Positions 1-8,112 of a stretch of 48,794 nucleotides of DNA are shown here, in pieces (position 1 is the stretch's first letter; every line of letters begins with the position of its first letter). The notes under the pieces were generated by a model. It had not been told where the DNA came from. It made no database searches and saw only the letters and a list, made by a program, of their open reading frames with translations. Made by a program: the position numbers and the translations under genes. Origin of the DNA: a virus. The stretch is from the IMG/VR virus record IMGVR_UViG_3300042691_035711, positions 1 through 48,794 of that record. One strand, written 5' to 3'.

Positions 1-24
1 TTGTTGCGCCAGAAATAAATCAAA
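1..24. repeat. terminal direct repeat, left copy
   Basis: These 24 bases (TTGTTGCGCC... to ...AATCAAA) are identical to 48771-48794. They sit in the middle of the tape-measure reading frame, which continues correctly when the copies are merged. This is what a circular or circularly permuted assembly looks like when the contig ends overlap. A true short direct terminal repeat is less likely because it would split an essential gene. Confidence 0.95.
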
Positions 25-170
25 ATATAAATAAGCCACAACAAATGACTGCTGGTGGTCAATTAGATGTGAATATTAAGGGGCTGCCAAAAGGCTCAAG
101 CGCTGGCTTTACTCCGAGACCTAATAATTTCTTGCCTGTTGGCTTGAATACTGTTTATGCGGGGGGTTAG
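1..170 (+). CDS. tail tape-measure protein, C-terminal end (continues from 47522-48794)
   Basis: This is the last ~56 codons of the tape-measure gene that leaves the window on the right. Base 1 is the second base of a TTT codon whose first base is 48770; the frame then runs to TAG at 168-170. The tail contains GGQLDVNIKGLPKGSSAGF and ends near LNTVYAGG, resembling the end of Mu-type tape-measure proteins. The next gene starts immediately after the stop. Joined length is 472 residues, short for this class, which suggests a short contractile tail. Confidence 0.9.
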   Translation, partial: VAPEINQNINKPQQMTAGGQLDVNIKGLPKGSSAGFTPRPNNFLPVGLNTVYAGG

Positions 171-1361
171 ATGACTGTATATAATACCGCAAGGCTGCCT
201 GATGGGCAATTTAGAGACGCTGGCTTTTTCTACCAAGATTCAAACGGAACTGGTGGAAGAAAAACAACAACTCACGAATACCCAAACAAAGCGGCTCGCT
301 ATGTTGAAGATCTAGGCGGCTTAGAAAAGAAATTTAGCTTAAATGTAATAACTGACGATAATGTTTCTTATGCCGATAGAGATTCTTTAATTGGCGCGTT
401 GGATCAAGGAGGGGTTGGAACTTTGATTCACCCTTCGATGGGCGATTTACAAGTTGTTTGCGTTGGCTATAATTTCAATGAAAGCGTTAAAGAGTTAGGA
501 ATTACTAAGTTCTCAATTGAATTTGAAGTTGCGTCACTAAATGTTTTACCAACTGCTACTACTGGCAATAAAGGATTTTTGGCTAATTTAAAATCTAAAA
601 TTCTTGGCAGCAATGAAGCGGCTTTTGACGCTGCATTTAAAACAGTTAAAAACTCAAAAGCAAAGTTTGATTCTGCTGTAAAAACTTTGAAGCAATCTGC
701 CAATGAGATTAACCGAGTGGCGAGACAAATTCAAGGCGCGGCAGATAGTTTCTCAGATTTTGCAACCTCAATTAATCAAATAGTCAATAGCGCTACTAAA
801 TTAGTGCAGTCTCCTTCTGTTTTAGCCTCTAACCTTCGCACAGCTTTTGATAACTTGGGCGTTGCTTACAATAGTTCTCAAGATTTATTTAACACAACCA
901 GAGGACTTTTTGGATTTAATCAAAGAGACCAGCAAGCTAACGGAAAATCACAGCTTCAACAAGATATTAATGCAAATCAAAATCAAATAAACAATTTTAT
1001 TAATGTTGCTGCTTTAGCTACCGCCTACGATGCTGCCGCTAATATAAGTTACTCAAACTTAGATGAGCTAAATCAAGTGGTGAGCGAACTTGAAGACGGC
1101 TTTAATTCCTTGCCTAGCATTGACCGCGCGCTTTATGATAGCCTAGTTGAAATGAAAATTGAGGCTACAAATATTTTCTCATCGCTAGCAATAAGCCTTC
1201 CAAATGTTGCGCAATACGAGATACTAAACCCGATTAGCTTGAATGTTTTAACTTATAAACTTTACGGCTCTTTAGAGCTGAAAGAAACTTTGAGACTTCT
1301 TAATGGCTTTGGAGATACTTCGCAAATTCAAGGCACAATTAAAATTCTGACAAATGTCTAA
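171..1361 (+). CDS. Mu gpN-like tail/DNA circularisation protein
   Basis: This 396-residue protein has an N-terminal region (about residues 5-125) typical of the DNA_circ_N family: RLPDGQFRDAGFFY, a YVEDLGGLEKKFSLN strand pair and a TLIHPSMGDLQV stretch. The rest is alpha-helical, rich in Asn, Gln, Ala and Ser. In Mu-type phages this protein lies between the tape measure and the gpP-like hub and belongs to the baseplate/tail-tip assembly. The ATG follows the tape-measure stop directly and the 3' end overlaps the next gene by 8 nt, so the three are translationally linked. Mu N is about 490 residues, so this is a shorter version. Confidence 0.88.
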   Translation: MTVYNTARLPDGQFRDAGFFYQDSNGTGGRKTTTHEYPNKAARYVEDLGGLEKKFSLNVITDDNVSYADRDSLIGALDQGGVGTLIHPSMGDLQVVCVGYNFNESVKELGITKFSIEFEVASLNVLPTATTGNKGFLANLKSKILGSNEAAFDAAFKTVKNSKAKFDSAVKTLKQSANEINRVARQIQGAADSFSDFATSINQIVNSATKLVQSPSVLASNLRTAFDNLGVAYNSSQDLFNTTRGLFGFNQRDQQANGKSQLQQDINANQNQINNFINVAALATAYDAAANISYSNLDELNQVVSELEDGFNSLPSIDRALYDSLVEMKIEATNIFSSLAISLPNVAQYEILNPISLNVLTYKLYGSLELKETLRLLNGFGDTSQIQGTIKILTNV

Positions 1362-2418
1362 GATATTGCTTGAAGTAGCTGGTGTAGAATATGAGGGCTT
1401 TACCGATGTTGGTGTTAATGGCGCTTTAGAAAACTTCTCATCTTCGTTTTCTTTTTCAACAACAGTGAAAGAAAGCTCCTTGGGCGTAATTCAAAATGAT
1501 TTAAAGCTTGGGCAGCAAGCAAGGGTTTTTGTGGGTGAAGATTTGGTGATAACAGGCTTTATTGAGTCCTTAGATATTTCTTACTCTGCAGACTCCCACT
1601 CAATTAATGTTTCTGGTCGAGATATTGGAGGCGATTTAATTGACTCCTCAATTCGTCAAAGGTCTTATATTCAGAGAGACTTTTTTAAATTAATCAATCT
1701 TGTTTTAGTTGATAACGGATATTCAATCAAAGTTATAAACAAAGTAGGAACTCTAACTTTAGAGCCAACAGAAACGATCAAAACTGAGCAAGGCGATAGT
1801 GTTTTTGATTTTCTTGATAGATACGCTAAAAAACTACAAGTATTGCTTAAAATCAATCCTAATGGCGATTTAGAAATAATCAGAGAAGATAACGATGTTG
1901 TTAAAAACTTTTTAATAAATGACTTCACCGAGAATAATAATATTCTGTCTGCTAGCTTAAGTCTTACAACAACTAATCGTTTTAATGTAATTGATGTTTA
2001 TTCTCAGGATAATAATAGAACGCATACCAAGACTGGAATTTCACAAAAAGGATCTGCGACTGACTCAAGCATAAGAACCACTAGAAGAAAAATAATCACA
2101 ATGGAAACTGCTTCGCAATCTAGGTCTTTGGCAGCATTGGCGGAGTGGAATGTTAACTTAAGAAGAGCGAAAGGCTCAAGATATACCTGTAAAGTTGTTG
2201 GCTTTTATTCTGGCGAAAATGTTTGGCAGCCAAATAAATTGGTTAATATAATTGATCTAACGGCACAGGTGCAGGGCAACTTCTTAATTCAAGGTGTTGA
2301 ATTTTCGCAAAGTCTGCAAGGCTCATTTACAACTCTAGATATTGTCGAAAGAGGTGCTTTTAGTTTGGCTGGAGTTAATAGTTTCGGAAATAGCTTCGCT
2401 GATGGGTTGATTAGTTGA
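1354..2418 (+). CDS. Mu gpP-like baseplate hub protein
   Basis: This 354-residue protein resembles Mu gpP/P2 gpD-type hubs, which form the trimeric ring that holds the spike. Visible features are the opening beta-strands (ILLEVAGVEYEGFTDVGV), the ARVFVGEDLVITGFIESLDISY segment, an IDSSIRQRSYIQRDFFKLI region, and a C-terminal QGNFLIQGVEFSQS strand typical of the family. It starts inside the end of the gpN-like gene. The spike gene normally follows here; in this phage it is on the opposite strand 1.8 kb further on. Confidence 0.88.
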   Translation: MSKILLEVAGVEYEGFTDVGVNGALENFSSSFSFSTTVKESSLGVIQNDLKLGQQARVFVGEDLVITGFIESLDISYSADSHSINVSGRDIGGDLIDSSIRQRSYIQRDFFKLINLVLVDNGYSIKVINKVGTLTLEPTETIKTEQGDSVFDFLDRYAKKLQVLLKINPNGDLEIIREDNDVVKNFLINDFTENNNILSASLSLTTTNRFNVIDVYSQDNNRTHTKTGISQKGSATDSSIRTTRRKIITMETASQSRSLAALAEWNVNLRRAKGSRYTCKVVGFYSGENVWQPNKLVNIIDLTAQVQGNFLIQGVEFSQSLQGSFTTLDIVERGAFSLAGVNSFGNSFADGLIS

Positions 2419-2486
2419 GGAGGCATCAGTTCCCGAAACCTTAATCTTATCCCAACCCATTAATTCCAGATAGAATGATAGCCAAG

Positions 2487-2594
2487 TCATTTTACTTTCT
2501 CCCACAATTCTTGAGCTTTTTTTAATTGCTCTTGATAATATTTGTTTTTTGAATCAATTGCTAAATTATTTTTATAGTGGAATACCAAAACCAA
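2487..2594 (-). CDS. possible small protein with a TTG start
   Basis: A 35-codon frame would start at TTG. It has a short hydrophobic beginning (LVLVFHYKNN) and a charged amphipathic end (YYQEQLKKAQELWEKVK). Its TGA overlaps an ATG at 2488-2490 that opens a further ~50-codon frame, antisense to the hub gene and probably not real. The composition of the first frame looks coding-like, but no Shine-Dalgarno sequence is seen. The remainder of the 212-nt gap 2419-2630 shows nothing else. Confidence 0.3.
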   Translation of the reverse strand: MVLVFHYKNNLAIDSKNKYYQEQLKKAQELWEKVK

Positions 2595-2630
2595 ACACTA
2601 TTGATACTGGCGGTATTCAAACAAAAGGAA

Positions 2631-3320
2631 TTAAGCAATAGCCTTTTTAAACCATTTAATTGTTCCATCTATCTTGGTACGATGAACCAAAGAAACCGCT
2701 GCCAAGATAGATAAAATGGCAATAGCCAATTTATTTTCCATGCAAGTCGTCAATAGAAGCGGCACTACTGAGCTAACCATGCAACAAATTGCAAGTTTTA
2801 GAAAAGATGCTTTTCGCTCATTAGAATTTATGCTAACATTGATTCTAGCTGTATAATCAACCAGCATATAAGCCTTTAGAAATTTAAAATTTTCTTTCTT
2901 TGTTTTAAAAGTTTCTTTCTGCAAAAAGAAATCAGGATGCTTTCCTAAAGAACCATAATCATCAACTTGAAGGCAAAATACACTTCCAATCAAGCCAATT
3001 ACTAGAAACAAAATTGGTAGCCAAATTATTTGCGTTATTGAACTAGGAACCTCAAAAATTTTCGCGTTAATTATCGTAATTAAAATTGAAATAATAGAGA
3101 GTTGAGTCGTGAATAATTTGGTCGCTTTATCCTCAAGCCCTTGTTTGGTTTTTAAAGAATCTTCCAACATCTTTTCTGATTCTTTTAAGCCATTATCAAC
3201 TAGACCTTCTTCAAAATTCTCAAGATCGTAAATATCATCTTTTGATATTGTGTTATTAGCAGATTTTATCTTTACTGGCTCTACACCGAAAATTTTCTCT
3301 AGTAAATTTATCATTTTCAT
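2631..3320 (-). CDS. multi-pass membrane protein, SLATT/Pycsar-effector-like layout
   Basis: This 229-residue protein has a hydrophilic N-terminal ~75 residues, then LFTTQLSIISILITIINAKI (TM1), IIWLPILFLVIGLIGSVFCL (TM2), a ~60-residue soluble loop, and two closing membrane segments around LAICCMVSSVVPLLL and LAIAILSILAAVSL. The order helix, paired TMs, soluble loop, TMs recalls SLATT-type and Pycsar-effector membrane proteins, but I cannot identify the family from motifs. It is the last gene of a leftward cassette inside the rightward baseplate operon. Superinfection exclusion or defence is an inference from the location only. Confidence 0.75.
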   Translation of the reverse strand: MKMINLLEKIFGVEPVKIKSANNTISKDDIYDLENFEEGLVDNGLKESEKMLEDSLKTKQGLEDKATKLFTTQLSIISILITIINAKIFEVPSSITQIIWLPILFLVIGLIGSVFCLQVDDYGSLGKHPDFFLQKETFKTKKENFKFLKAYMLVDYTARINVSINSNERKASFLKLAICCMVSSVVPLLLTTCMENKLAIAILSILAAVSLVHRTKIDGTIKWFKKAIA

Positions 3321-3368
3321 TGGAATTTGTTTAATAATTTTTTCAATTTAAGGGCTGAATTTTATTCT

Positions 3369-3590
3369 TCAACCAATTAGCGTAAAGTCCGTTAAAGTTT
3401 GAGCCAGACCCTCAAAAGCCGCATCGCGCTCCGCTTTCGTATCAAAACGCCACCTCACAAAAACTTGCTGTTCCCCAATGGCAAAAATTATTTCTGCCTT
3501 ATCGGCCGCACTTTCCCACGGACACTGTTTATGGATAGCAAAAATTTTAGAAGAATTTATGATTGGATTATTGCCATTTGCTAGAAACAT
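3369..3590 (-). CDS. small hypothetical protein
   Basis: This 73-residue protein has the motif QQVFVRWRFDTKAERDAAFE and then LAQTL, a beta-strand followed by a helix. The W-x-F-x-T/S-x-x-E-R-x-x-A-F pattern resembles small ferredoxin-fold proteins that pass from phage to phage. No catalytic residues are apparent. It is the second-to-last gene of the leftward cassette, 27 nt after the gene at 3618-3878. Function is unknown. Confidence 0.65.
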   Translation of the reverse strand: MFLANGNNPIINSSKIFAIHKQCPWESAADKAEIIFAIGEQQVFVRWRFDTKAERDAAFEGLAQTLTDFTLIG

Positions 3591-3617
3591 GATTTAAATT
3601 GCGTTATGGGTTCTAGG

Positions 3618-3878
3618 TTACTTAGTTGTTAACTCGCTATTAATCCGTGAGTCTTTAGAAAGGTTATGTATTTTTACTACCCTATCTTTATTCTCGTAGT
3701 CTGTCAAAAAATATTTAGCTGATCGCAGGTCGCGAAATTTTACCGTCTGAAAAACTCTATAGTAAAGCTCGTCAAAAACCAACTCTGAATAATACCACCA
3801 GATGCCAAATGACTTATACTGAGGATAATAATGCGTTTTTGCCTCTTTGTTAACTTTTTCTAAAATCCTAAATCGCAT
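3618..3878 (-). CDS. hypothetical protein, paralogue of the product at 29933-30181
   Basis: This 86-residue protein is aromatic and basic at the start (YYPQYKSFGIWWYYSELVFD) and ends in a helix preceded by SAKYFL. The order Y-P, G-I-W, E-x-V-x-D-E, then S-x-x-x-A-x-x-F-L is shared with the early-region protein at 29933-30181, so both belong to one small phage family of unknown function. It lies in the leftward cassette upstream of the spike-associated genes. Confidence 0.65.
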   Translation of the reverse strand: MRFRILEKVNKEAKTHYYPQYKSFGIWWYYSELVFDELYYRVFQTVKFRDLRSAKYFLTDYENKDRVVKIHNLSKDSRINSELTTK

Positions 3879-3936
3879 AATATATAATTTTTAACTCGCT
3901 ATTTGCGGAATTGAGAATTCCACTAATTCAGCTGTT

Positions 3937-4206
3937 TTATGTTGTTATTTTAATTAATTCAAAATTGCGATTAGTTCTTGTTTCGCCCAACTCAACTCTG
4001 CAAAAATTATTTATTCTTTCGGGTTCAATTTTGATTCCCATAAAAAACACACCTTCTCGTACACAAGTCACATAATTACCAATGGAGTTTCTTAATTTAA
4101 TTATTATGCACAAATCTTCCCTTGAAACAATTATTTTTTCATCAAACTTTAAAGTTTGAGTAAATTCGTAAAGCTGTTGTTCGTAACTTATCCTTTGTTT
4201 GAGCAT
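3937..4206 (-). CDS. small hypothetical protein
   Basis: This 89-residue protein starts MLKQRISYEQQLYEF and appears mixed alpha/beta, with no membrane segment or signal peptide. It starts 6 nt after the stop of the spike gene, so it is probably co-transcribed with the spike. I do not recognise a family. Its link to the spike could mean a baseplate role or a passenger gene; the sequence does not decide. Confidence 0.6.
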   Translation of the reverse strand: MLKQRISYEQQLYEFTQTLKFDEKIIVSREDLCIIIKLRNSIGNYVTCVREGVFFMGIKIEPERINNFCRVELGETRTNRNFELIKITT

Positions 4207-4212
4207 AATTAG

Positions 4213-4686
4213 TTATGTTGCTATTAATCCATGCGCTCTAAGTGCTATTAAAATAGAATCAACAGCCGCATGAAGTTCTGGCAATCCAGCCAACGGATTG
4301 GGGATCGCCGCTTGCTGATTTCCAACAACCTTAATGCCAGCAACCTTGTAATAATCAGCTTCACAAGTTCCATCAATTACAGAGTTACCTTTAATGTCAT
4401 TTTGCGTTTCTTTTGCAAGAAATCCGTTGCCCGATACTCTATTTCTTATTTCGGCTTCTCCAGCCTCTAGGGTCGATTGCGTCAAAATATCATAAGGAAT
4501 TGCAAACGCATTTGTCTTACTTCCCAATGCGCAAAAAATTAAAACTAAAGTTGACTCACTCGGTTTCACTTTTGACTGAAAGCCATAGGGGTAAAGTAAA
4601 AGCACATCGTCAAAAACTTCATCTTGCAAAGAAACGACTTTGGCATAAGTGCCGTCTGTTTCGGTGATATATCCTTTATAAATCAT
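4213..4686 (-). CDS. baseplate central spike protein, Mu gp45-like, inverted
   Basis: This 157-residue protein has the plan of Mu gp45/P2 gpV-type spikes: an N-terminal OB-like part (YKGYITETDGTYAKVVS, then PYGFQSKVKPSE), a short repeat region around LEAGEAEIRNRV, and a C-terminal segment KVVGNQQAAIPNP followed by ILIALRAHGLIA, the usual ending of such spike proteins. It would form the trimeric membrane-piercing needle on the hub. Mu gp45 is somewhat longer. It occupies the expected place between the P-like and 46-like genes but is encoded on the opposite strand to all other tail genes. Its start is 65 nt from the divergent 46-like gene. Confidence 0.8.
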   Translation of the reverse strand: MIYKGYITETDGTYAKVVSLQDEVFDDVLLLYPYGFQSKVKPSESTLVLIFCALGSKTNAFAIPYDILTQSTLEAGEAEIRNRVSGNGFLAKETQNDIKGNSVIDGTCEADYYKVAGIKVVGNQQAAIPNPLAGLPELHAAVDSILIALRAHGLIAT

Positions 4687-4751
4687 ATTTATTAGATTTG
4701 AGTTGATTTAAACAAACTATATTTTTCTAAATCAAAAAAGCAACTTAAAAA

Positions 4752-5183
4752 ATGGCGTTAGATTTAAAATTAAATCAATCAAAAGGATATTGGGATTTAG
4801 ACATCGAGAATGGCGATTTTGCCAAGACCGATAGCCTAGATACTGCTCTTTATATGTCTGTTTTTTGCGAAAGGCGAGCTAATCAAGTTAATGAGCCAAC
4901 ACTAAGAAGAGGTCATTTTACTAATCAATTTAGCCGCGTTAGTAGTTACGAAGTGGGCTCTTTGTTCTGGCTATATACTAGCCAAGCTAAAAACACTACA
5001 TCAAATTTAACTTTGCTAGAAAACGCCGTTAATGAGGGCTTAAGATGGTTAATAGATGACGCAATAATTTCTAAAACAAATACAAGGGCGACCAAGTCTA
5101 ATACTCAAGTCAACCTTGAAATAGATTTAATTAATAGGCTGCAGTCCAATAGTAAATATTATAATCTTTTTATAAATCTATAA
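4752..5183 (+). CDS. Mu gp46-like baseplate wedge protein (gp25/lysozyme-like family)
   Basis: This 143-residue protein matches the length of Mu gp46 and has its pattern: an N-terminal GYWDLDIENGDFAKTDSLDTA stretch, then ALYMSVFCERRANQ, GSLFWLYTSQAK and a C-terminal LEIDLINRLQ strand. The T4 gp25-type family builds baseplate wedges and helps start sheath polymerisation. The ATG has an A-rich leader and no clear Shine-Dalgarno. Its TAA overlaps the ATG of the 47-like gene, so the two are coupled. Confidence 0.82.
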   Translation: MALDLKLNQSKGYWDLDIENGDFAKTDSLDTALYMSVFCERRANQVNEPTLRRGHFTNQFSRVSSYEVGSLFWLYTSQAKNTTSNLTLLENAVNEGLRWLIDDAIISKTNTRATKSNTQVNLEIDLINRLQSNSKYYNLFINL

Positions 5184-6523
5184 TGATTGAATTTCCTTCA
5201 ATTTCACAAATTCAACAAAGAATCGCAAACGCTTTAGTTTTGTCGGTTAATGCTGGTCAGTTAGATAATTCAAAGCAAATCGATCCAAACATTAGAAATA
5301 GCTTTGTTTTAGGATTGGCAAATTCTATGGCCGCTGGTTTCGATGAAAATAATGATAATATCAAAGAAGTTTTAAAACAATTATTTCCACAAACTGCGAC
5401 TGGTGAATATCTGGAGCTTTGGGCTTCGTTCTTTGGCATAAATAGAAAAGATGCGGTGCAAGCAGAGGGCTTTGTTGTTTTTACAGGCGTTGCCGCAACT
5501 TCGATTCCAATTGCCACAGCTATTCAAAGAGCTGACGGGTTTTTATATGAAACTCAAGCTCTAGGAACTCTTGCAAGTCAAACGATCTCTATCTCTTCTT
5601 TAACAAGAAGCGGATCTACAGCCACGGTAACGACCACATCTAATCACAATCTTGCGACTGGTGTTTCGGTGACAATCGCTGGCGCGACGGAAACCCAATA
5701 TAATATCACCGCTACTATTAGCGTTATTTCAAACACTCAATTTACTTATACCGTTTCAGGAAGTCCAACAACTCCAGCAACTGGAAGCCCTATGGCTACC
5801 TTCACGACAGCTTATGTTGCGATCAAGGCTGTCGAATATGGAGACGCGGGAAATTCTGCTGGCGGTTCGCAATTAAGTTTGGTTTCGCCAGTTGTCGATG
5901 TTGATAATGCTTGCTACCTTCCATACGATGGCGCTTCTTTAGGCTTAGATATTGAAACTGATGAGGCTTTAAGAGCTAGACTACTAGAAAGAACTTCAAG
6001 CTTTACAGCTCCATTTACAGCTTCGGGTTTACCAGTTTTTATTAAAGAAAAAATCGCTGGCGTGACGAGAATTTGGGTTCAGACTGCAACCCCTTCCGCT
6101 GGATATGTCACAATTTATTTTGCAAGAGACAATGACTCAAATATAATTCCAACTGCGGCTCAAGTAAATGCCGTTAAGGACGCAATTATTGATGAAGATA
6201 CAGGAATTAAGCCCGCAAATACTCCAGATAGCTATGTTGTGGTTTCTGCCCCTACAGCCGTGCCAATAGTCATAACCTTCTCAAGCTTGAGTCCAAACAC
6301 GGCAGCGATGAGAACCGCCATTACTCAAACTTTAACTGACTATTTTAAAAGCGCCTCGGTTAATGTTGGCGGCGATATTCTTTTAAATGAAGTAAACGCT
6401 TTGATTTTTTCAGTGATTGACGAGAGCGGAAATTCACCGACCTTTGCTCTCTCTGCACCTTCTGCCGATACTAATATTTCTAATAGTGAATTAGCAACTC
6501 TTGGCACGATTACTTATGTTTAA
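5183..6523 (+). CDS. Mu gp47-like baseplate J protein with an inserted beta domain
   Basis: This 446-residue protein is the baseplate J/gp47 wedge component. Family features include FPSISQIQQRIANAL, GEYLELWASFFGINRK, the DETDEALRARLLERT-type block (here LDIETDEALRARLLERTSSF) and a C-terminal GGDILLNEVNALIFSVI. Mu gp47 is about 360 residues. The excess is explained by an extra domain at about residues 133-205 (from SISSLTRSGSTATV to PTTPATGSP). Related sequence occurs in the neck protein at 43714-44778. It overlaps the next gene by 8 nt. Confidence 0.88.
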   Translation: MIEFPSISQIQQRIANALVLSVNAGQLDNSKQIDPNIRNSFVLGLANSMAAGFDENNDNIKEVLKQLFPQTATGEYLELWASFFGINRKDAVQAEGFVVFTGVAATSIPIATAIQRADGFLYETQALGTLASQTISISSLTRSGSTATVTTTSNHNLATGVSVTIAGATETQYNITATISVISNTQFTYTVSGSPTTPATGSPMATFTTAYVAIKAVEYGDAGNSAGGSQLSLVSPVVDVDNACYLPYDGASLGLDIETDEALRARLLERTSSFTAPFTASGLPVFIKEKIAGVTRIWVQTATPSAGYVTIYFARDNDSNIIPTAAQVNAVKDAIIDEDTGIKPANTPDSYVVVSAPTAVPIVITFSSLSPNTAAMRTAITQTLTDYFKSASVNVGGDILLNEVNALIFSVIDESGNSPTFALSAPSADTNISNSELATLGTITYV

Positions 6524-7118
6524 AGAAAGAACCGCAGCGCAACAGGCTAATGTTCTGGGGCAATATTTAAGAGACGACCCTTTACACGAAGCTAAAAATA
6601 GAGAAGACTCGGTTTTAAGAAAGGTTTTAATAGGCTTGGCTAGTGAGTGGCTTAATTTTAGAGCCGATTTAAATGATGTGGTAACTGAATATAATCCAAG
6701 AAACACAACATCTTTGATTGAAGAATGGGAAGCTTTTGTAGGCATCCCTGACTCCTGCATTGCAGTTGCCTCGACTTTAGAGCAAAGACGATTAAATGTT
6801 TTATTAAAATTGGCTGGCATTAATGTAAGCACAGCGAAGCAGTTTAAAAATGTTGCCGCAGTATTAGGATTTACGATTGAAGTTTCAAACGGTGTTGATA
6901 CTTCAACATTTCCTTTGCAACTACCTTTTTTATTAATTTCACCAGCTTCAGCACCTTTCACAATAGTAATTACTTTGCCAGCTTCTTTAAAGCCAATAGG
7001 TTTTCCCTTAACTTTGCCTTTTAGACTAACAGAAGCTCAACCAAAAATATTAAATTGCTTGTTCAACAAGCTCAAGCCCGCGAACACTCAATTATTCTTT
7101 AGATACAGTGAATCATAA
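6516..7118 (+). CDS. Mu gp48-like tail protein (DUF2313 type)
   Basis: With the ATG at 6516, which overlaps the stop of the 47-like gene (ATGTTTAA), the product is 200 residues. It has the family's DDPLHEAKNREDSVLRKVLIG region, the SLIEEWEAFVGIPDSC block and EQRRLNVLLKLA. In Mu-type phages this is the last conserved baseplate protein before the fibres and joins wedges to the fibre base. A longer frame starting upstream at TTG is possible but would lie wholly within the previous gene. Confidence 0.85.
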   Translation: MFKERTAAQQANVLGQYLRDDPLHEAKNREDSVLRKVLIGLASEWLNFRADLNDVVTEYNPRNTTSLIEEWEAFVGIPDSCIAVASTLEQRRLNVLLKLAGINVSTAKQFKNVAAVLGFTIEVSNGVDTSTFPLQLPFLLISPASAPFTIVITLPASLKPIGFPLTLPFRLTEAQPKILNCLFNKLKPANTQLFFRYSES

Positions 7119-7127
7119 TTTTTAGTT

Positions 7128-7157
7128 TTGATTTGAGGTATTTATTAGAGGTATAAT
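7128..7157 (+). promoter_or_regulatory. predicted promoter before the tail-fibre genes
   Basis: TTGATT at 7128-7133 and a perfect TATAAT at 7152-7157 are separated by 18 nt in the 67-nt gap after the 48-like gene. The start codon of the fibre gene is about 28 nt downstream. This would allow the fibre and lysis genes to be transcribed apart from the baseplate operon. Confidence 0.5.
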
Positions 7158-7185
7158 TTTTAATTAATTATTTTTTTTATAAAAA

Positions 7186-8109
7186 ATGGCAGACTTCAAT
7201 ACATCAAAAGTAGACGGCGATACAGTAGCGGCAGCTGAGTGGAATCAGCTTGCAAGTGTAGATAATTTTATTACTACAAGCGGCCAAACGCCCTCAACTG
7301 GCAATCTCAATCAAATGGGAATCGGTGCAGCTCGATATTCGAGTGGCGGTCAATTCTTTACCGACTCTGGAACTGCCAACGCGTATATTCTAACTTCAGT
7401 TTCTCCTTTTAAAGCTCCAGTTAGTGCAACGGAAGGCTATTTCAATGGAATGACAATTCGCTTCCGAGCTGGCAACGCAAACTCGGGAGCTTCGATAGTT
7501 AATGTCAACTCTGCTGGTGTTAAAAACCTTAAAAAAGAAGATGGCTCAACGGCTTTAGTCTCTGGAGATATTCCTACAGACATTGATGTGATGTTTAGAT
7601 ATAATGGAACCGTTTTTGTTTTGGTAAGAAACGCAGCGTCTCTCCCCGAAGCAATCACAGGCACAAACAATACAAAATTCCTAACACCTTATTTAGCTTC
7701 TAATTTACCAGCTTTTAGAGCTGCAAAACAAACGCCTCAAAACTTAACTCACTTAGTTGCAACAAAAATTACTGGCTTTAGCGTTGATTTTGACATAGGC
7801 AGCTACTGGAATGCTGGAACTAGTAGATACACACCTCCAGCTGGAAAATATGCCTTTAATTTAACGGCAAGCGGAGTCAGCAGCGTTAATTACGGTTTAG
7901 CATGGGCTATATATATCAATGGGGTTGCCACTCCCTACGGAGCCACTATTGGAACAATATTAGCAAATTCAACAGCTAAACTTCCAGCTGTTGGCTATAT
8001 TACAGTCAACGGAACTGATTATTTAGAAATCTATGTAACAATGGGCTACGCTTCACCCGCAACACTTACTTTAAATGAAGTATTTTTTGAAATTGAAAAA
8101 ATCAGATAA
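7186..8109 (+). CDS. tail fibre protein
   Basis: This 307-residue protein has the usual fibre start (FNTSKVDGDTVAAAEWNQL), a middle repeated-strand part (FRAGNANSGASIVNVNSAGV, then DGSTALVSGDIP, MFRYNGTVFVL) that occurs in many fibres, a TKFLTPYLAS linker, and a C-terminal beta-rich head from about residue 185. The head has a PPAGKYAFNLTASG strand and an LEIYVTMGYAS strand, as in C1q-like trimeric heads. It follows the baseplate genes and is probably the receptor-binding fibre. Confidence 0.78.
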   Translation: MADFNTSKVDGDTVAAAEWNQLASVDNFITTSGQTPSTGNLNQMGIGAARYSSGGQFFTDSGTANAYILTSVSPFKAPVSATEGYFNGMTIRFRAGNANSGASIVNVNSAGVKNLKKEDGSTALVSGDIPTDIDVMFRYNGTVFVLVRNAASLPEAITGTNNTKFLTPYLASNLPAFRAAKQTPQNLTHLVATKITGFSVDFDIGSYWNAGTSRYTPPAGKYAFNLTASGVSSVNYGLAWAIYINGVATPYGATIGTILANSTAKLPAVGYITVNGTDYLEIYVTMGYASPATLTLNEVFFEIEKIR

Positions 8110-8112
8110 TTT

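Noticed and set aside
467-703. Minus-strand 78-codon frame inside the gpN-like gene
   Set aside because: Shadow of a strongly supported gene.
1671-1928. Minus-strand 85-codon frame inside the hub gene
   Set aside because: Shadow; no leader and low-complexity sequence.
6491-6961. Minus-strand 156-codon frame across the 47/48-like genes
   Set aside because: Antisense to two well-supported baseplate genes.
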